Origin: Achromobacter spanius
GTDB lineage: Bacteria; Pseudomonadota; Gammaproteobacteria; Burkholderiales; Burkholderiaceae_B
Reading direction: 5' to 3'
DNA: 64,000 bases
Assembly: GCF_029637605.1 (NCBI RefSeq)
Contig: NZ_CP121261.1
Location: forward strand, 4,464,001 to 4,528,000
Shown here: positions 1 to 8,534 of the stretch, piece after piece
Layout: each line of letters starts with the position of its first letter
How positions within the stretch are numbered: position 1 is the stretch's first letter
The notes under the pieces: model-generated
Databases searched by the model: none
Seen by the model: only the letters and a program-made list of their open reading frames with translations
Told to the model about the DNA's origin: nothing
Position numbers and translations under genes: made by a program

Positions 1-161
1 AAGGCCGCTGGACCGACAGTCAGACGCGCAAGAAGCAGTGGCACAAGCGCGGCGGGCTGGCCGTGGACGTGATGCGCCGGCTGCCGGGTGCGCGGCTGAC
101 CAGCCCGCGTTGGGTAGCGTGGGCAACCATACGCGCGGTCAGCAAGGTCTGGCCGCGATAG
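1..161 (+). CDS. C-terminal fragment of an unidentified protein
   Basis: The frame starting at base 3 is open from the window edge to a TAG at 159-161, with mostly G or C at third codon positions, as in the real genes here. The 52 visible residues are basic and Trp-rich (for example RKKQWHKRGG and WATIRAVSKVWPR) and carry no motif I recognise. A perfect 14-bp hairpin follows 45 bases downstream, which fits a gene end. The N-terminus lies outside the window, so function cannot be given. Confidence 0.5.
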   Translation, partial: GRWTDSQTRKKQWHKRGGLAVDVMRRLPGARLTSPRWVAWATIRAVSKVWPR

Positions 162-205
162 CTCGGGCGACGGGGCCATAGAGCCCCAGTCAGAGGGGGG
201 GCGAA

Positions 206-236
206 CGAGGCCGGCAAGCAACGCTTGCCGGCCTCG
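206..236. terminator. Hairpin downstream of the first gene
   Basis: A perfect 14-bp stem (206-219 with 223-236) closes a 3-nt loop (AAC). There is no T tract behind it, so it is either a Rho-assisted terminator or a 3'-end stabilising hairpin rather than a textbook intrinsic terminator. It lies between the stop at 161 and the start at 367. Confidence 0.45.
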
Positions 237-366
237 GCGCGTATACTGAGCGGCGCCGCAGGGCCTGTCGCCCACGCGTTGCGGCGCAGCCGCCCGCAGC
301 CGGCGGCTCCAGATTCCAAGAATACGAAACGTAGCTGGCGCCCTTCCATCACTCCTCAGACCTCTC

Positions 367-1530
367 ATGACCGCTAACCTTTCTACGATCACCTGCATCG
401 AAGATCTGCGTGTCGTCGCGCAAAAGCGCGTGCCCCGCATGTTCTACGACTACGCCGATTCCGGCGCCTGGACCGAAGGCACCTACCGCGCCAATGAAAG
501 CGATTTCCACAAGATCAAGCTGCGCCAGCGCGTGGCGGTGAACATGGAAGGCCGGTCGCTGCGCACCACGATGGTGGGCCACGACGTGGTGATGCCGCTG
601 GCGATTTCGCCCACCGGCCTGACCGGCATGCAACATGCCGACGGCGAGATCCTGGCGGCCAAGGCCGCGGCGGATTTCGGCGTGCCGTTCACCTTGTCCA
701 CGATGAGCATCTGCTCGTTGGAAGACGTGGCCGAAGCCACCAGGAAGCCGTTCTGGTTCCAGCTCTACGTGATGCGCGACCGCGAGTTCGTGGCCAACCT
801 GATCGACCGCGCCAAGGCCGCCGGCTGCACCGCGCTGGTGCTGACGCTGGACTTGCAGATCCTGGGCCAGCGCCACAAGGACATCAAGAACGGGTTGTCG
901 ACCCCGCCCAAGCCCACGCTGCGCAACCTGATCAACCTGGCGACCAAGCCGCGCTGGTGCATGGGCATGCTGGGCACCAAGCGCCGTACCTTCGGCAACA
1001 TCGTCGGGCATGCCAAGGGCGTCAGCGATCTGTCGTCGCTGTCGGCCTGGACGGCCGAACAATTCGACCCGCGCCTGAGCTGGGACGACGTGGAATGGAT
1101 CAAGCAGCGCTGGGGCGGCAAGCTCATCATCAAGGGCATCCTGGATGTGGAAGACGCGCAACTGGCCGCCAACAGCGGCGCCGACGCGCTGATCGTCAGC
1201 AACCACGGCGGACGCCAACTGGATGGCGCCATGTCGTCGATCGCCGCGCTGCCGGCGATTGCGGATGCGGTGGGTTCGAAGATTGAAGTCTGGATGGACG
1301 GCGGCATCCGTTCCGGGCAGGACATCCTGAAGGCGGTGTCGCTGGGCGCGCGCGGCACGATGATCGGCCGTGCCTTCCTGTACGGCCTGGGTGCGTATGG
1401 CCAGGCGGGCGTCACCCGCGCGCTGGAGCTGCTGTACAAGGAAATGGATACGACGATGGCGCTGTGCGGCCGCCGCAATATTGAAGTGGGCGACCGCAGC
1501 ATTTTGCTGCCGGGTACGTATCCGACGTAA
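367..1530 (+). CDS. lldD: FMN-dependent alpha-hydroxy-acid dehydrogenase (L-lactate dehydrogenase type)
   Basis: The 387-aa protein is a full-length member of the FMN-binding alpha-hydroxy-acid oxidase family, which oxidises L-2-hydroxyacids (lactate, glycolate, mandelate and others) to 2-oxoacids at the membrane or in the cytosol. Visible family marks are FYDYADSG (26-33, active-site Tyr), SPTGLTG (81-87), QLY (Tyr134), LGQRHKDIKNG (167-177), Lys256 in LIIKG, the catalytic His280 and Arg283 in SNHGGRQLDG, and the phosphate-binding GGIRSG...GARG...GRAFLYG tail. The ATG at 367 gives the usual N-terminus although no good ribosome site precedes it. It is convergent with the IclR gene; glycolate or lactate are both possible substrates. 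Confidence 0.85.
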   Translation: MTANLSTITCIEDLRVVAQKRVPRMFYDYADSGAWTEGTYRANESDFHKIKLRQRVAVNMEGRSLRTTMVGHDVVMPLAISPTGLTGMQHADGEILAAKAAADFGVPFTLSTMSICSLEDVAEATRKPFWFQLYVMRDREFVANLIDRAKAAGCTALVLTLDLQILGQRHKDIKNGLSTPPKPTLRNLINLATKPRWCMGMLGTKRRTFGNIVGHAKGVSDLSSLSAWTAEQFDPRLSWDDVEWIKQRWGGKLIIKGILDVEDAQLAANSGADALIVSNHGGRQLDGAMSSIAALPAIADAVGSKIEVWMDGGIRSGQDILKAVSLGARGTMIGRAFLYGLGAYGQAGVTRALELLYKEMDTTMALCGRRNIEVGDRSILLPGTYPT

Positions 1531-1580
1531 TGGGGCAGGCCCGGCGATGTGGCTGGGTTGGTTCGGGTTCCGGCGTTGCT

Positions 1581-1719
1581 TGATGGGTTACGCGCGATCG
1601 TCATCTGCATTCTTGCCGCGAATCTTGCGCGCTTCACCCATCCTACGAGCTTCGTAGGATGGGTGAAGCGCGCGATGCTTTGCACAAGAACCCCATCGCC
1701 AATCGCGCGTAACCCATCA
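1581..1719. repeat. REP-like doublet, copy 1 (nested palindrome)
   Basis: Outer arms 1581-1598 and 1702-1719 are an 18-bp perfect inverted repeat (TGATGGGTTACGCGCGAT). Inner arms 1627-1648 and 1652-1673 are a 22-bp perfect inverted repeat around a 3-nt loop. The element is therefore two mirrored copies of one unit: TGATGGGTTACGCGCG, about 28 variable bases, then CGCGCTTCACCCATCCTACG. Each unit can also fold alone, since GATGGGT pairs with ACCCATC. It sits between the convergent ends of lldD and the IclR gene. Related copies are at 10656, 44469 and 48249. Confidence 0.85.
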
Positions 1720-1778
1720 CCCCCCCGCCAAGACACAGCCGGATTACTTCCGGTTCCACCGACGCCCACCCCCCAACA

Positions 1779-2621
1779 TCACCCCCCGTTACCCGCGCCC
1801 AGGTACTGGCTGGGGCGGCGCAGAGCCGGGTCGAAGGGGTTGATCTGCGCGCCTACCGCGTCGGCCTCGCGGCGCAGCATTTCAACGATCAGCGGCAGGC
1901 GTTCGTCGTCGATGCGTTCGATGGGGGCGGCCACGCTTAGCGCCGCCACCGTGACGCCGTTGGGGTCGTAGACCGGCACCGCCAGCCCTGCGATGTTCGG
2001 GAACACGCCCTGCCCCTGGCTGCGCGCGTACCGCCGTTCCAGGCATTCCTTGATGCGTACCCGCATCGAAATCTCGTCCACAAACCCCAGATGGTGCAAG
2101 CGCGGAATGTTGAAGCGGATGACTTCTTCGCGCTCGGCTTCCGGCAGGCTGGCCAGCAACACCAGGCCGCCCTGGCCCATGCCCAGGGGCACGCGCCCGC
2201 CAATATCGCCGGTATGCGAACGCACCGGGAAAGCGCCATCCACGCGGTCCACGCAGACCGCGTCAAAGCCGCTGCGCACCAGCAGGAAGATGGTGTCGTT
2301 CAACATGCCCGACAGGCGCAGCATGGCCGGTCGGTACAGCGAGCGCAGGCTGGACTGGTGCGTGCCGGCCGCCGCGGCCAGTGAAAAGAACGCCACGCTC
2401 AGTTGATACCCCTTGCTTTGCGGGGGCTGCTCCACCACGCCTTCCTGCATCAAGCCCTGCAGCACGCGGTGCACCGTGGCCTGCGCCTGCCCGGTACGCG
2501 CCGCGATGTCGGTCAGGCGCAGCTTTTCCCCTTTTGCGTCTGCCAGCACGCGCAGCACGGCAAACGCCCGCTGCAACACGCCCTGGCCCCCAGATTCGTC
2601 CGCTGTCTCTGATTTCTTCAT
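1779..2621 (-). CDS. IclR family transcriptional regulator
   Basis: The 280-aa protein has the IclR layout: an N-terminal winged helix-turn-helix (about 14-76, with LRLTDIAARTGQAQATVHRVL) and a C-terminal effector-binding domain (about 90-265, with GMGQGGLVLLA and the late ALSVAAP). IclR proteins bind small organic acids and usually repress neighbouring catabolic genes. The gene is divergent from the ABC transporter/flavoprotein operon starting at 2833, with an AT-rich 211-bp control region between them, so that operon is its likely target. It is convergent with lldD, which could also be part of the regulon. Confidence 0.88.
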   Translation of the reverse strand: MKKSETADESGGQGVLQRAFAVLRVLADAKGEKLRLTDIAARTGQAQATVHRVLQGLMQEGVVEQPPQSKGYQLSVAFFSLAAAAGTHQSSLRSLYRPAMLRLSGMLNDTIFLLVRSGFDAVCVDRVDGAFPVRSHTGDIGGRVPLGMGQGGLVLLASLPEAEREEVIRFNIPRLHHLGFVDEISMRVRIKECLERRYARSQGQGVFPNIAGLAVPVYDPNGVTVAALSVAAPIERIDDERLPLIVEMLRREADAVGAQINPFDPALRRPSQYLGAGNGG

Positions 2622-2655
2622 TATTGAATTCCGGTGATCAAAATACCTAACCGCA

Positions 2656-2698
2656 TTTTTATCAGTAAATTCAGTCTAATGGAAATTTTAGATAAAAA
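2656..2698. promoter_or_regulatory. Candidate IclR operator region
   Basis: Inside the AT-rich divergent intergenic region, TTTTTATC (2656-2663) and GATAAAAA (2691-2698) form an 8-bp inverted repeat 27 bp apart. TGGAAAT at 2680-2686 resembles half of known IclR-type sites. It lies about 25 bp upstream of the predicted promoter of the plus-strand operon. That a regulator binds here is inferred from position only. Confidence 0.3.
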
Positions 2699-2722
2699 AT
2701 TCGATTCTTCGGAAAACCCTTA

Positions 2723-2752
2723 TTGACCCGTCCTTTTCGCGAATCCTAGACT
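2723..2752 (+). promoter_or_regulatory. Sigma-70-like promoter of the first transporter/oxidase operon
   Basis: TTGACC (2723-2728) and TAGACT (2747-2752) are separated by 18 bp. They lie 81 bp upstream of the ATG at 2833, in the only AT-rich stretch of the neighbourhood. The hexamers match five of six (-35) and four of six (-10) consensus bases. Confidence 0.5.
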
Positions 2753-2832
2753 GCCCCATCAATAAGCCGCCGCGCCGGGAAACCGGTTCAACGGGCGGCA
2801 CAACGCCCGCATCGGGCGACGGGGTTTGGAAA

Positions 2833-3912
2833 ATGTCATTTCTGCGGCTGGACAACGTCTCGAAGAACTACGGCGACCTGCGCGTCGTTTCCGATCTGAA
2901 CCTGACCGTTGAAAAAGGGGAATTCGTCTCGCTGCTGGGCCCCTCGGGCTGCGGCAAGACCACCACCTTGCAGATGATTGCCGGCTTTGCGGACGTGACG
3001 CAGGGCGTCATCACCCTGGACGGGCGCGACATCACCCATGCCAAGCCCAACACGCGCGGGCTGGGCATCGTGTTCCAAAGCTATGCGCTGTTCCCGCACC
3101 TGACCGTGACCGACAACGTGGCCTTCGGCTTGAAGATGCGCAAGGTCGAACGCGCCGAACGCCATGACCGCGTGCGTGAAGCGCTGGCGCTGGTGAAGCT
3201 GGACAAGCATGCCGACCGCTATCCGCGCGAGCTTTCCGGTGGCCAGCGGCAACGCGTGGCGCTGGCCCGCGCGCTGGTCATCCGCCCGCCCGTGTTGCTG
3301 CTGGACGAGCCCCTGTCCAACCTGGACGCCAAGCTGCGCGAAGACATGCAGTTTGAACTGCGCGGCATCCAGAAGAAGATCGGCACGACTACCGTGATGG
3401 TCACGCACGACCAGGCCGAAGCCTTGTCCATCAGCGATCGCGTGGTGGTCATGCAGGACGGCCGCGCCACGCAGGTCGACGCCCCATTCCGCATGTACGA
3501 ACATCCGCAAAGCGAATTCATTTCGCGCTTTGTGGGCAAGACCAACCTGCTGCCCGGCCGCGTTACCCGCTGCGGCGAGCAAGCCGAAGTCGAGACCGGC
3601 GCGTTGCGCGTCCTGGTCGATGGCGAAGGCTTGCGCCACGGCGACAACGTGCAGTTGTCGCTGCGCCCGGAAAAGCTGGTGCCGGTGCCCCCGGGCCAGG
3701 GCAAGCTGGCCTGTGTGGTCAGCACGCGCTACTTCCTGGGCAGCCAGTGGATGTACGACCTGGATTCACCGGTGGGCACGCTGACCATCCTCACGCCCAA
3801 CGACGGCCGCCGCCCGCACGACGACGGCGAGGCCATCGGGCTGGACTGGGCCGAGGGCGTGTTGCGCGTGCTGCGTGCCCCGGCCGCCTCGACCGTCCAA
3901 GAGGCCGCCTGA
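2833..3912 (+). CDS. ABC transporter ATP-binding protein, spermidine/putrescine (PotA) type
   Basis: The 359-aa protein is the ATPase of a polyamine/opine/iron-type importer. Walker A GPSGCGKTT (36-44), the Q-loop in VFQSYALFPH, the signature LSGGQRQR, Walker B VLLLDEP and the H-loop VTHDQAEA are all intact, and a C-terminal TOBE-like region (about 240-350) follows, as in PotA. The start has GGAAA just upstream. It is the first gene of an operon that continues with two permeases (3914, 4813), three oxidoreductase subunits, the binding protein (8531) and a hydroxyacid dehydrogenase. The transported compound cannot be read from the sequence. Confidence 0.92.
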   Translation: MSFLRLDNVSKNYGDLRVVSDLNLTVEKGEFVSLLGPSGCGKTTTLQMIAGFADVTQGVITLDGRDITHAKPNTRGLGIVFQSYALFPHLTVTDNVAFGLKMRKVERAERHDRVREALALVKLDKHADRYPRELSGGQRQRVALARALVIRPPVLLLDEPLSNLDAKLREDMQFELRGIQKKIGTTTVMVTHDQAEALSISDRVVVMQDGRATQVDAPFRMYEHPQSEFISRFVGKTNLLPGRVTRCGEQAEVETGALRVLVDGEGLRHGDNVQLSLRPEKLVPVPPGQGKLACVVSTRYFLGSQWMYDLDSPVGTLTILTPNDGRRPHDDGEAIGLDWAEGVLRVLRAPAASTVQEAA

Positions 3913-3913
3913 C

Positions 3914-4795
3914 ATGGCAACGCTGACGCACGCCGCGGCCGGCCCCAAGCCCCGCAACGACGGCCTGCTGGCCATCCTGGGCTCCATCCCGCTGACTATC
4001 GTTTTTTTGACGCTGGTGCTGACGCCGCTGGGGCTGACCCTGGTGCTGTCCTTCCGACCGTTCGACTACAGCACGGGTATCTTGCCGGGCCACACGTTCG
4101 AACACTATCTGGCGGTGGTCACCGACAGCTACTTCCTCGAGATCTTCTGGCGCACCTTCTGGATCGCCGGCGTGACCACGCTGATCTGCGTACTGATCGG
4201 CGCGCCCGAAGCCTACATCCTGTCGCGCATGGGCAAGCCCTGGCGCTCCATCTTCCTCTTGGTGGTGCTGTCGCCGCTATTGATCTCGCTGGTGGTGCGC
4301 GCCTTTGGCTGGAGCATGCTGCTGGGCCCGCACGGTGTCGTCGGCCGCGCCGCCGACGCCTTGGGGCTGGGGCCGCTGCTGTACACGCCCACCGCCGTCA
4401 TCATTGGCCTGGTGCACGTGATGCTGCCCTTCATGGTGATCCCGGTGTGGACGTCGCTGCAAAAACTGGATCCCACCGTTGAGCACGCCGCGCTGTCCTT
4501 GAACGCCTCGCGCTTTCAGACGCTGACGCGCATTGTGCTGCCGCAGGCCATGCCGGGCATTCTGTCCGGCAGTTTGATCGTGTTCGGCCTGTCGGCAAGC
4601 TCATTCGCCATTCCCGCCTTGCTGGGCGGACGCCGTCTGAAGATGGTGGCCACCGTGGTGTACGACGAGTTCCTGACCGAGCTGAACTGGCCGCTGGGCG
4701 CGGCCATCGCCATCATCCTGCTGGTGGTCAACGTCGTGATCATGATGGCCTACAACCGCGTCGTTGAACGCTCTTACCGCCGCAGCCTGGGCTAA
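3914..4795 (+). CDS. ABC transporter permease, PotB type
   Basis: This 293-aa inner-membrane permease has about six hydrophobic segments and the cytoplasmic EAA loop (EHAALSLNASRFQTLTRIV) that contacts the ATPase. I take the ATG at 3914, one base after the stop of the ATPase gene; an ORF open further upstream would overlap the ATPase. It pairs with the permease at 4813 to form the membrane channel. The paralogue at 21025 has the same architecture and similar sequence. Confidence 0.9.
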   Translation: MATLTHAAAGPKPRNDGLLAILGSIPLTIVFLTLVLTPLGLTLVLSFRPFDYSTGILPGHTFEHYLAVVTDSYFLEIFWRTFWIAGVTTLICVLIGAPEAYILSRMGKPWRSIFLLVVLSPLLISLVVRAFGWSMLLGPHGVVGRAADALGLGPLLYTPTAVIIGLVHVMLPFMVIPVWTSLQKLDPTVEHAALSLNASRFQTLTRIVLPQAMPGILSGSLIVFGLSASSFAIPALLGGRRLKMVATVVYDEFLTELNWPLGAAIAIILLVVNVVIMMAYNRVVERSYRRSLG

Positions 4796-4812
4796 GGCGC
4801 CAAGGAACCAAC

Positions 4813-5607
4813 ATGCAGAAAAATGGCCCCTTCGCGCTCGCGTTCAACTTCCTGGTGGTGGTGTTCGTGCTGGCGCCGCTAGCCATCGTGTGCCTGGTGG
4901 CGTTCACGCCGGAATCGACCCTGACGGTGCCCACCACGAGCTTTTCGCTGCGCTGGTTCCGCGCGGTGTTCGAGCACCCCAACTTCATGCAGGCATTCCA
5001 GAACAGCCTGTGGCTGGCCTTCCTGTCGGCCACCATCGCCGTCTGCCTGGCCGTGCCCGCCGCCATCGCCATCACGCGCTACCGCTTTCCGGGGCGCGAC
5101 GTGTTGAACGGTTTGTTCCTGTCGCCGCTGATGATTCCGCATCTGGTGCTGGGCGTCGCCCTGCTGCGCTTTTTCGCGCTGATGGGCATGGCGGGCAGCT
5201 TTCCCTGGCTGGTCGCCGCGCACGTCGTCGTCATCACCCCCTACGTGATGCGGCTGGTGATCGGCGCGCTGGTTGGCTTTGACCGTTCGATTGAACACGC
5301 CGCGCTGTCGCTGGGCGCCAGCCGCGCCACGGTGTTCTTCCAGATGACCTTGCCGCTCATCATTCCCGGCGTGTCGGGGGGCTGGCTGCTGGCCTTCATC
5401 AACAGCTTCGATGAGCTGACGATGTCAGTCTTCATCACTGCGCCGTCCACCATCACCCTGCCCGTGCGCATGTACATGTACGCCACCGAATCCATCGACC
5501 CGATGATGGCTGCCGTGTCCGCGCTGGTCATCGTGCTGACCGCCGTCACCATGCTGCTGCTGGACCGCGTGTATGGCCTGGACCGCGTGCTGGTGGGGCA
5601 AAAATGA
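4813..5607 (+). CDS. ABC transporter permease, PotC type
   Basis: This 264-aa second permease has six hydrophobic segments and the EAA loop EHAALSLGASRATVFFQM. AAGGAACC upstream of the ATG serves as ribosome site, 17 bases after the previous stop. It would form a heterodimer with the PotB-type protein. The 37-bp gap that follows leads into the oxidase genes, so import and oxidation are co-transcribed. Confidence 0.9.
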   Translation: MQKNGPFALAFNFLVVVFVLAPLAIVCLVAFTPESTLTVPTTSFSLRWFRAVFEHPNFMQAFQNSLWLAFLSATIAVCLAVPAAIAITRYRFPGRDVLNGLFLSPLMIPHLVLGVALLRFFALMGMAGSFPWLVAAHVVVITPYVMRLVIGALVGFDRSIEHAALSLGASRATVFFQMTLPLIIPGVSGGWLLAFINSFDELTMSVFITAPSTITLPVRMYMYATESIDPMMAAVSALVIVLTAVTMLLLDRVYGLDRVLVGQK

Positions 5608-5644
5608 AACCCTTGCCGATGGCGAATAGAGAGGCGCCGGCATC

Positions 5645-5986
5645 ATGGCAATACTGAAACGCCTGGCCGAAACTGCCCGGCCCGCCGTGCCCTTCACGCT
5701 GGACGGGCAAGCCTGCCAGGCCTTGGCGGGCGACACCGTGCTGACCGCCGTGCTGACCCAAGCCGAAAGCCTGCGCCAATCCGAATTCAGCGGCGCGCCG
5801 CGCGCTGGCTTTTGCATGATGGGCGCCTGCCAGGACTGCTGGATGCAGTTGGAAAACGGCTCGCGCCTGCGCGCATGTTCCACCTTCATCGAACCCGGCA
5901 TGCGCCTGCAAAGCGCGCCCCTGCCGCCCGCCGCCGTGCCCGGCACCTTGGCGGTGGCCGCCTGGCCCGAGGACGACATCGCATGA
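5645..5986 (+). CDS. Small [2Fe-2S] ferredoxin-like subunit (HcnA/gamma type) of a flavoprotein dehydrogenase
   Basis: The 113-aa protein is one plant-type [2Fe-2S] domain with cysteines at 57, 62, 65 and 78 (C-x4-C-x2-C-x12-C), the spacing of HcnA and of the small subunit of D-hydroxyproline and opine dehydrogenases. In such complexes the cluster relays electrons between the flavin subunits or to the respiratory chain. Its TGA overlaps the next ATG (ATGA), indicating translational coupling with the FAD/BFD subunit. The protein at 23834 has identical cysteine spacing. Confidence 0.88.
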   Translation: MAILKRLAETARPAVPFTLDGQACQALAGDTVLTAVLTQAESLRQSEFSGAPRAGFCMMGACQDCWMQLENGSRLRACSTFIEPGMRLQSAPLPPAAVPGTLAVAAWPEDDIA

Positions 5987-7368
5987 GCATCGTGATGCCC
6001 GTTATCGTCGGCGCCGGTCCTGCCGGCGTGCGCGCCGCCCAGGCGCTGGTGGCCCAGGGCCTGCGGCCTGTCATCCTGGATGAAGCCCCACGCGCCGGCG
6101 GCCAGATCTATCGCCAGCCGCCACCGGGGTTCCAACGCCACAAGCCCGCGCTGTATGGCTTCGAACATCGCAAGGCCGATGCCGTGCACCGCGCCATGAA
6201 CGCCCTGCTGCCGCAGGTGGACTACCGCCCCGGCAGCCTGGTGTGGAACGTGGAAGGCAAGACGCTGGACGTGCTGCAAGACGGCGTCAGCACCGCCGTG
6301 CCGTATACGCACCTGATCCTGGCCACGGGCGCCACCGACCGCGTGCTGCCGTTTCCCGGTTGGCTGACACCCGGCGTCTACACCTTGGGCGGATCGCAAG
6401 TGGCCTTGAAGTTCCAGGGCTGCGCCATCGGGTCGCGCGTGGTGTTCATGGGCACCGGGCCGCTGCTGTATCTGGTGGCCTACCAATACGCCCGCGCCGG
6501 CGCGCAGGTGGCGGCCGTGCTGGATACGTCGCGCTTTGCCGACCGCCTGGCGGCCTTGCCCGGCATGCTGCGCGCGCCCGGCCTGTTGGCCAAGGGGCTG
6601 TACTACATGGCGTGGCTGCGCGCGCATGGCGTGCCGCTGCGTAGCGGCGTGCGACCAGTGGCCGTGCAAGGTCAGACGCGCGTCGCGGGCCTGAGCTACC
6701 GCCAGGGCGGCCGCGAACACAGCGTGGAATGCGATGCGCTGGCCTACGGGCTGGCCCTGCGTTCCGAAACCCAACTGGCCAGCCTGGTCGGCTGCGAATT
6801 CGAATTCAATGCGCGCGACCGTAACTGGACGCCTCGGCGTGACACAGCCGGGCGCGGCAGCGTGCCGGGCGTCTACGTGGCCGGCGACGGCGCGGCAATC
6901 GGCGGTGCGGACGCCGCTGAACTGGCGGGTGAGCGCGCGGCGCTGGCGCTGCTGGAAGACATCGGGCAGCCGGTCGATGCCCCGCGCGCGCGGCTGCTCG
7001 AAAGCCGCCTTGCCGCCAACAGCCGAATCCGGACAGCGCTGGAACGCGCCTTCCCCTTTCCGGAGGATTGGGCGGCAAGCATTGCCGATGACACCGTTAT
7101 CTGCCGTTGCGAAGACGTCACCGCCGGGACCGTGCGGCGCGCGGTCCACGACACGGCGGCACAAGAGATGAACCGCTTGAAGGCGCTGACGCGCGTAGGC
7201 ATGGGCCGCTGCCAAGGGCGCATGTGCGGCGCGGCGGCAGCCGAGGTGCTGGCGCAGGCCTGTGGCCGCACACCCGCCGAAGTCGGACGCTTGCGCAACC
7301 AACCACCGGTCAAGCCCGTGCCGGTGCGCGTGGTGTGCCTGGAGCGCCAGGAAAAGGTATCGGCATGA
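5983..7368 (+). CDS. FAD/NAD(P)-binding subunit with C-terminal BFD [2Fe-2S] domain (HcnB/alpha type)
   Basis: The 461-aa protein starts with a dinucleotide-binding VGAGPAG (9-15) and has a second Rossmann element at VVFMGTGP (153-160), the plan of HcnB, opine oxidase subunit A and the alpha subunit of D-hydroxyproline dehydrogenase. The C-terminal part carries the BFD-like cluster site Cys374, Cys376, Cys410 and Cys415 (CRCEDVT ... GMGRCQGRMCG). The ATG at 5983 overlaps the preceding stop by four bases. With its neighbours it should form a membrane-associated dehydrogenase for an amine, opine or D-amino acid; the substrate is unknown. Confidence 0.88.
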   Translation: MSIVMPVIVGAGPAGVRAAQALVAQGLRPVILDEAPRAGGQIYRQPPPGFQRHKPALYGFEHRKADAVHRAMNALLPQVDYRPGSLVWNVEGKTLDVLQDGVSTAVPYTHLILATGATDRVLPFPGWLTPGVYTLGGSQVALKFQGCAIGSRVVFMGTGPLLYLVAYQYARAGAQVAAVLDTSRFADRLAALPGMLRAPGLLAKGLYYMAWLRAHGVPLRSGVRPVAVQGQTRVAGLSYRQGGREHSVECDALAYGLALRSETQLASLVGCEFEFNARDRNWTPRRDTAGRGSVPGVYVAGDGAAIGGADAAELAGERAALALLEDIGQPVDAPRARLLESRLAANSRIRTALERAFPFPEDWAASIADDTVICRCEDVTAGTVRRAVHDTAAQEMNRLKALTRVGMGRCQGRMCGAAAAEVLAQACGRTPAEVGRLRNQPPVKPVPVRVVCLERQEKVSA

Positions 7369-8534
7369 CGCAGCGCATCGACACCGAAGTGGCCATCATC
7401 GGCGGCGGCATCGTTGGCGGCAGCGCCGCGCTGTTCCTGCGCCGCGCCGGCGTGCCCGTCGTGCTGTTGGAATCCGCGCTGTGCGGCGCGCGCGCAAGCG
7501 GCGTGAACTACGGCGGCGTGCGCCGCCAGGGACGCGGCCTGGAACAGATGCCCTTGACGCGGCGTGCACACGAACTCTGGGGCCAGTTGCCAGCGCTGAT
7601 CGGCATCGACGGCGAATACGTGCGCTCCGGCCATTTGAAACTGGCGGCGTCCGACGCCGACATGGCGCTGCTGGAAGCGTATCGCGACCGCACGCGCGGC
7701 TTCGGCATGAACCTGCGGCTGCTTGGCCGCCACGACCTTGCCGACCGCTTCGGCTGGCTGGGCCAGGACGTGGTGGGCGGATCGCTCTGCCCGGAAGACG
7801 GCCATGCCAACCCCAGGTTGGTGTCGCCCGCCTTTGCGCGAGCCGCCGCCGCGCTGGGCGCCGACGTGCGCGAAGGCGTGCGCGTCACCACCGCTGAACA
7901 TGATGGCTCGCGCTTCATCGTGCGCGCCGAAGGGCTGGAAGTGCGCTCGCGCTACCTGCTGAATTGCGCGGGCGCCTGGGCCGGACAGTTCGCCGACAGC
8001 TTTGGTGAAGCCGTGCCCGAAACTGCCATCCACCCCTTGATGATGGTGACCGAGCCGCTGCCCGTCTTCATGGACGTCAGCCTGGGCGTACAAGGCGGCG
8101 GCATCTATGCGCGCCAGGTGGCGCGTGGCAACTGCGTAATTGGCGGCGGGCGCGGCGTGTCATCCGGCGCCGACTACGCACGGCCCGGCCGCACCGGCCT
8201 GGGCGGGCTGATGGCCAACGCCATCAAGCTGCTGCCGGTGCTGCGCGGCGCGCAGGTCATCCGTTTCTGGACGGGCGTGGAAGGCAACATGCCCGACCAC
8301 AATCCGGTGCTGGGACCCAGCGCCACCACGCCTGGCCTGTTCCACGCCTTCGGCCTGTCGGGCGCCGGCTTTCAGATTGGCCCCGCCGTGGGTGAAGTGT
8401 TGTCCGAACTGGTCGTGCGCGGCCAGTCCTCCATTCCTATCGATGCGTTTCGCATTGAACGATACGCGGTGGCCGCTCACGGCGCCGTGGCTCGGCCTGG
8501 ACCTGTTCGTGAGCAAACGCTGGAGTCACCATGA
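7365..8534 (+). CDS. FAD-dependent oxidoreductase of the DAO family (HcnC/beta type)
   Basis: The 389-aa protein opens with the FAD-binding IIGGGIVGGSAA (11-22) and ends in the DAO-type block with GLSGAGFQIGPAVGEVL near the C-terminus. DAO-fold enzymes (glycine, sarcosine and D-amino-acid oxidases, HcnC) oxidise C-N bonds to imines. The ATGA overlap at 7365-7368 links it to the FAD/BFD gene, so it is probably the catalytic subunit of the three-part dehydrogenase. The last about 20 residues have no obvious counterpart in the paralogues at 22693 and 25586. Confidence 0.88.
   Translation: MTQRIDTEVAIIGGGIVGGSAALFLRRAGVPVVLLESALCGARASGVNYGGVRRQGRGLEQMPLTRRAHELWGQLPALIGIDGEYVRSGHLKLAASDADMALLEAYRDRTRGFGMNLRLLGRHDLADRFGWLGQDVVGGSLCPEDGHANPRLVSPAFARAAAALGADVREGVRVTTAEHDGSRFIVRAEGLEVRSRYLLNCAGAWAGQFADSFGEAVPETAIHPLMMVTEPLPVFMDVSLGVQGGGIYARQVARGNCVIGGGRGVSSGADYARPGRTGLGGLMANAIKLLPVLRGAQVIRFWTGVEGNMPDHNPVLGPSATTPGLFHAFGLSGAGFQIGPAVGEVLSELVVRGQSSIPIDAFRIERYAVAAHGAVARPGPVREQTLESP

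Noticed and set aside
5425..7302. Long open frame on the minus strand (625 codons) opposite the flavoprotein genes
   Set aside because: It is antisense to two clear FAD enzymes; His/Gln/Arg-rich composition and lack of family motifs are typical of GC-rich shadow frames.
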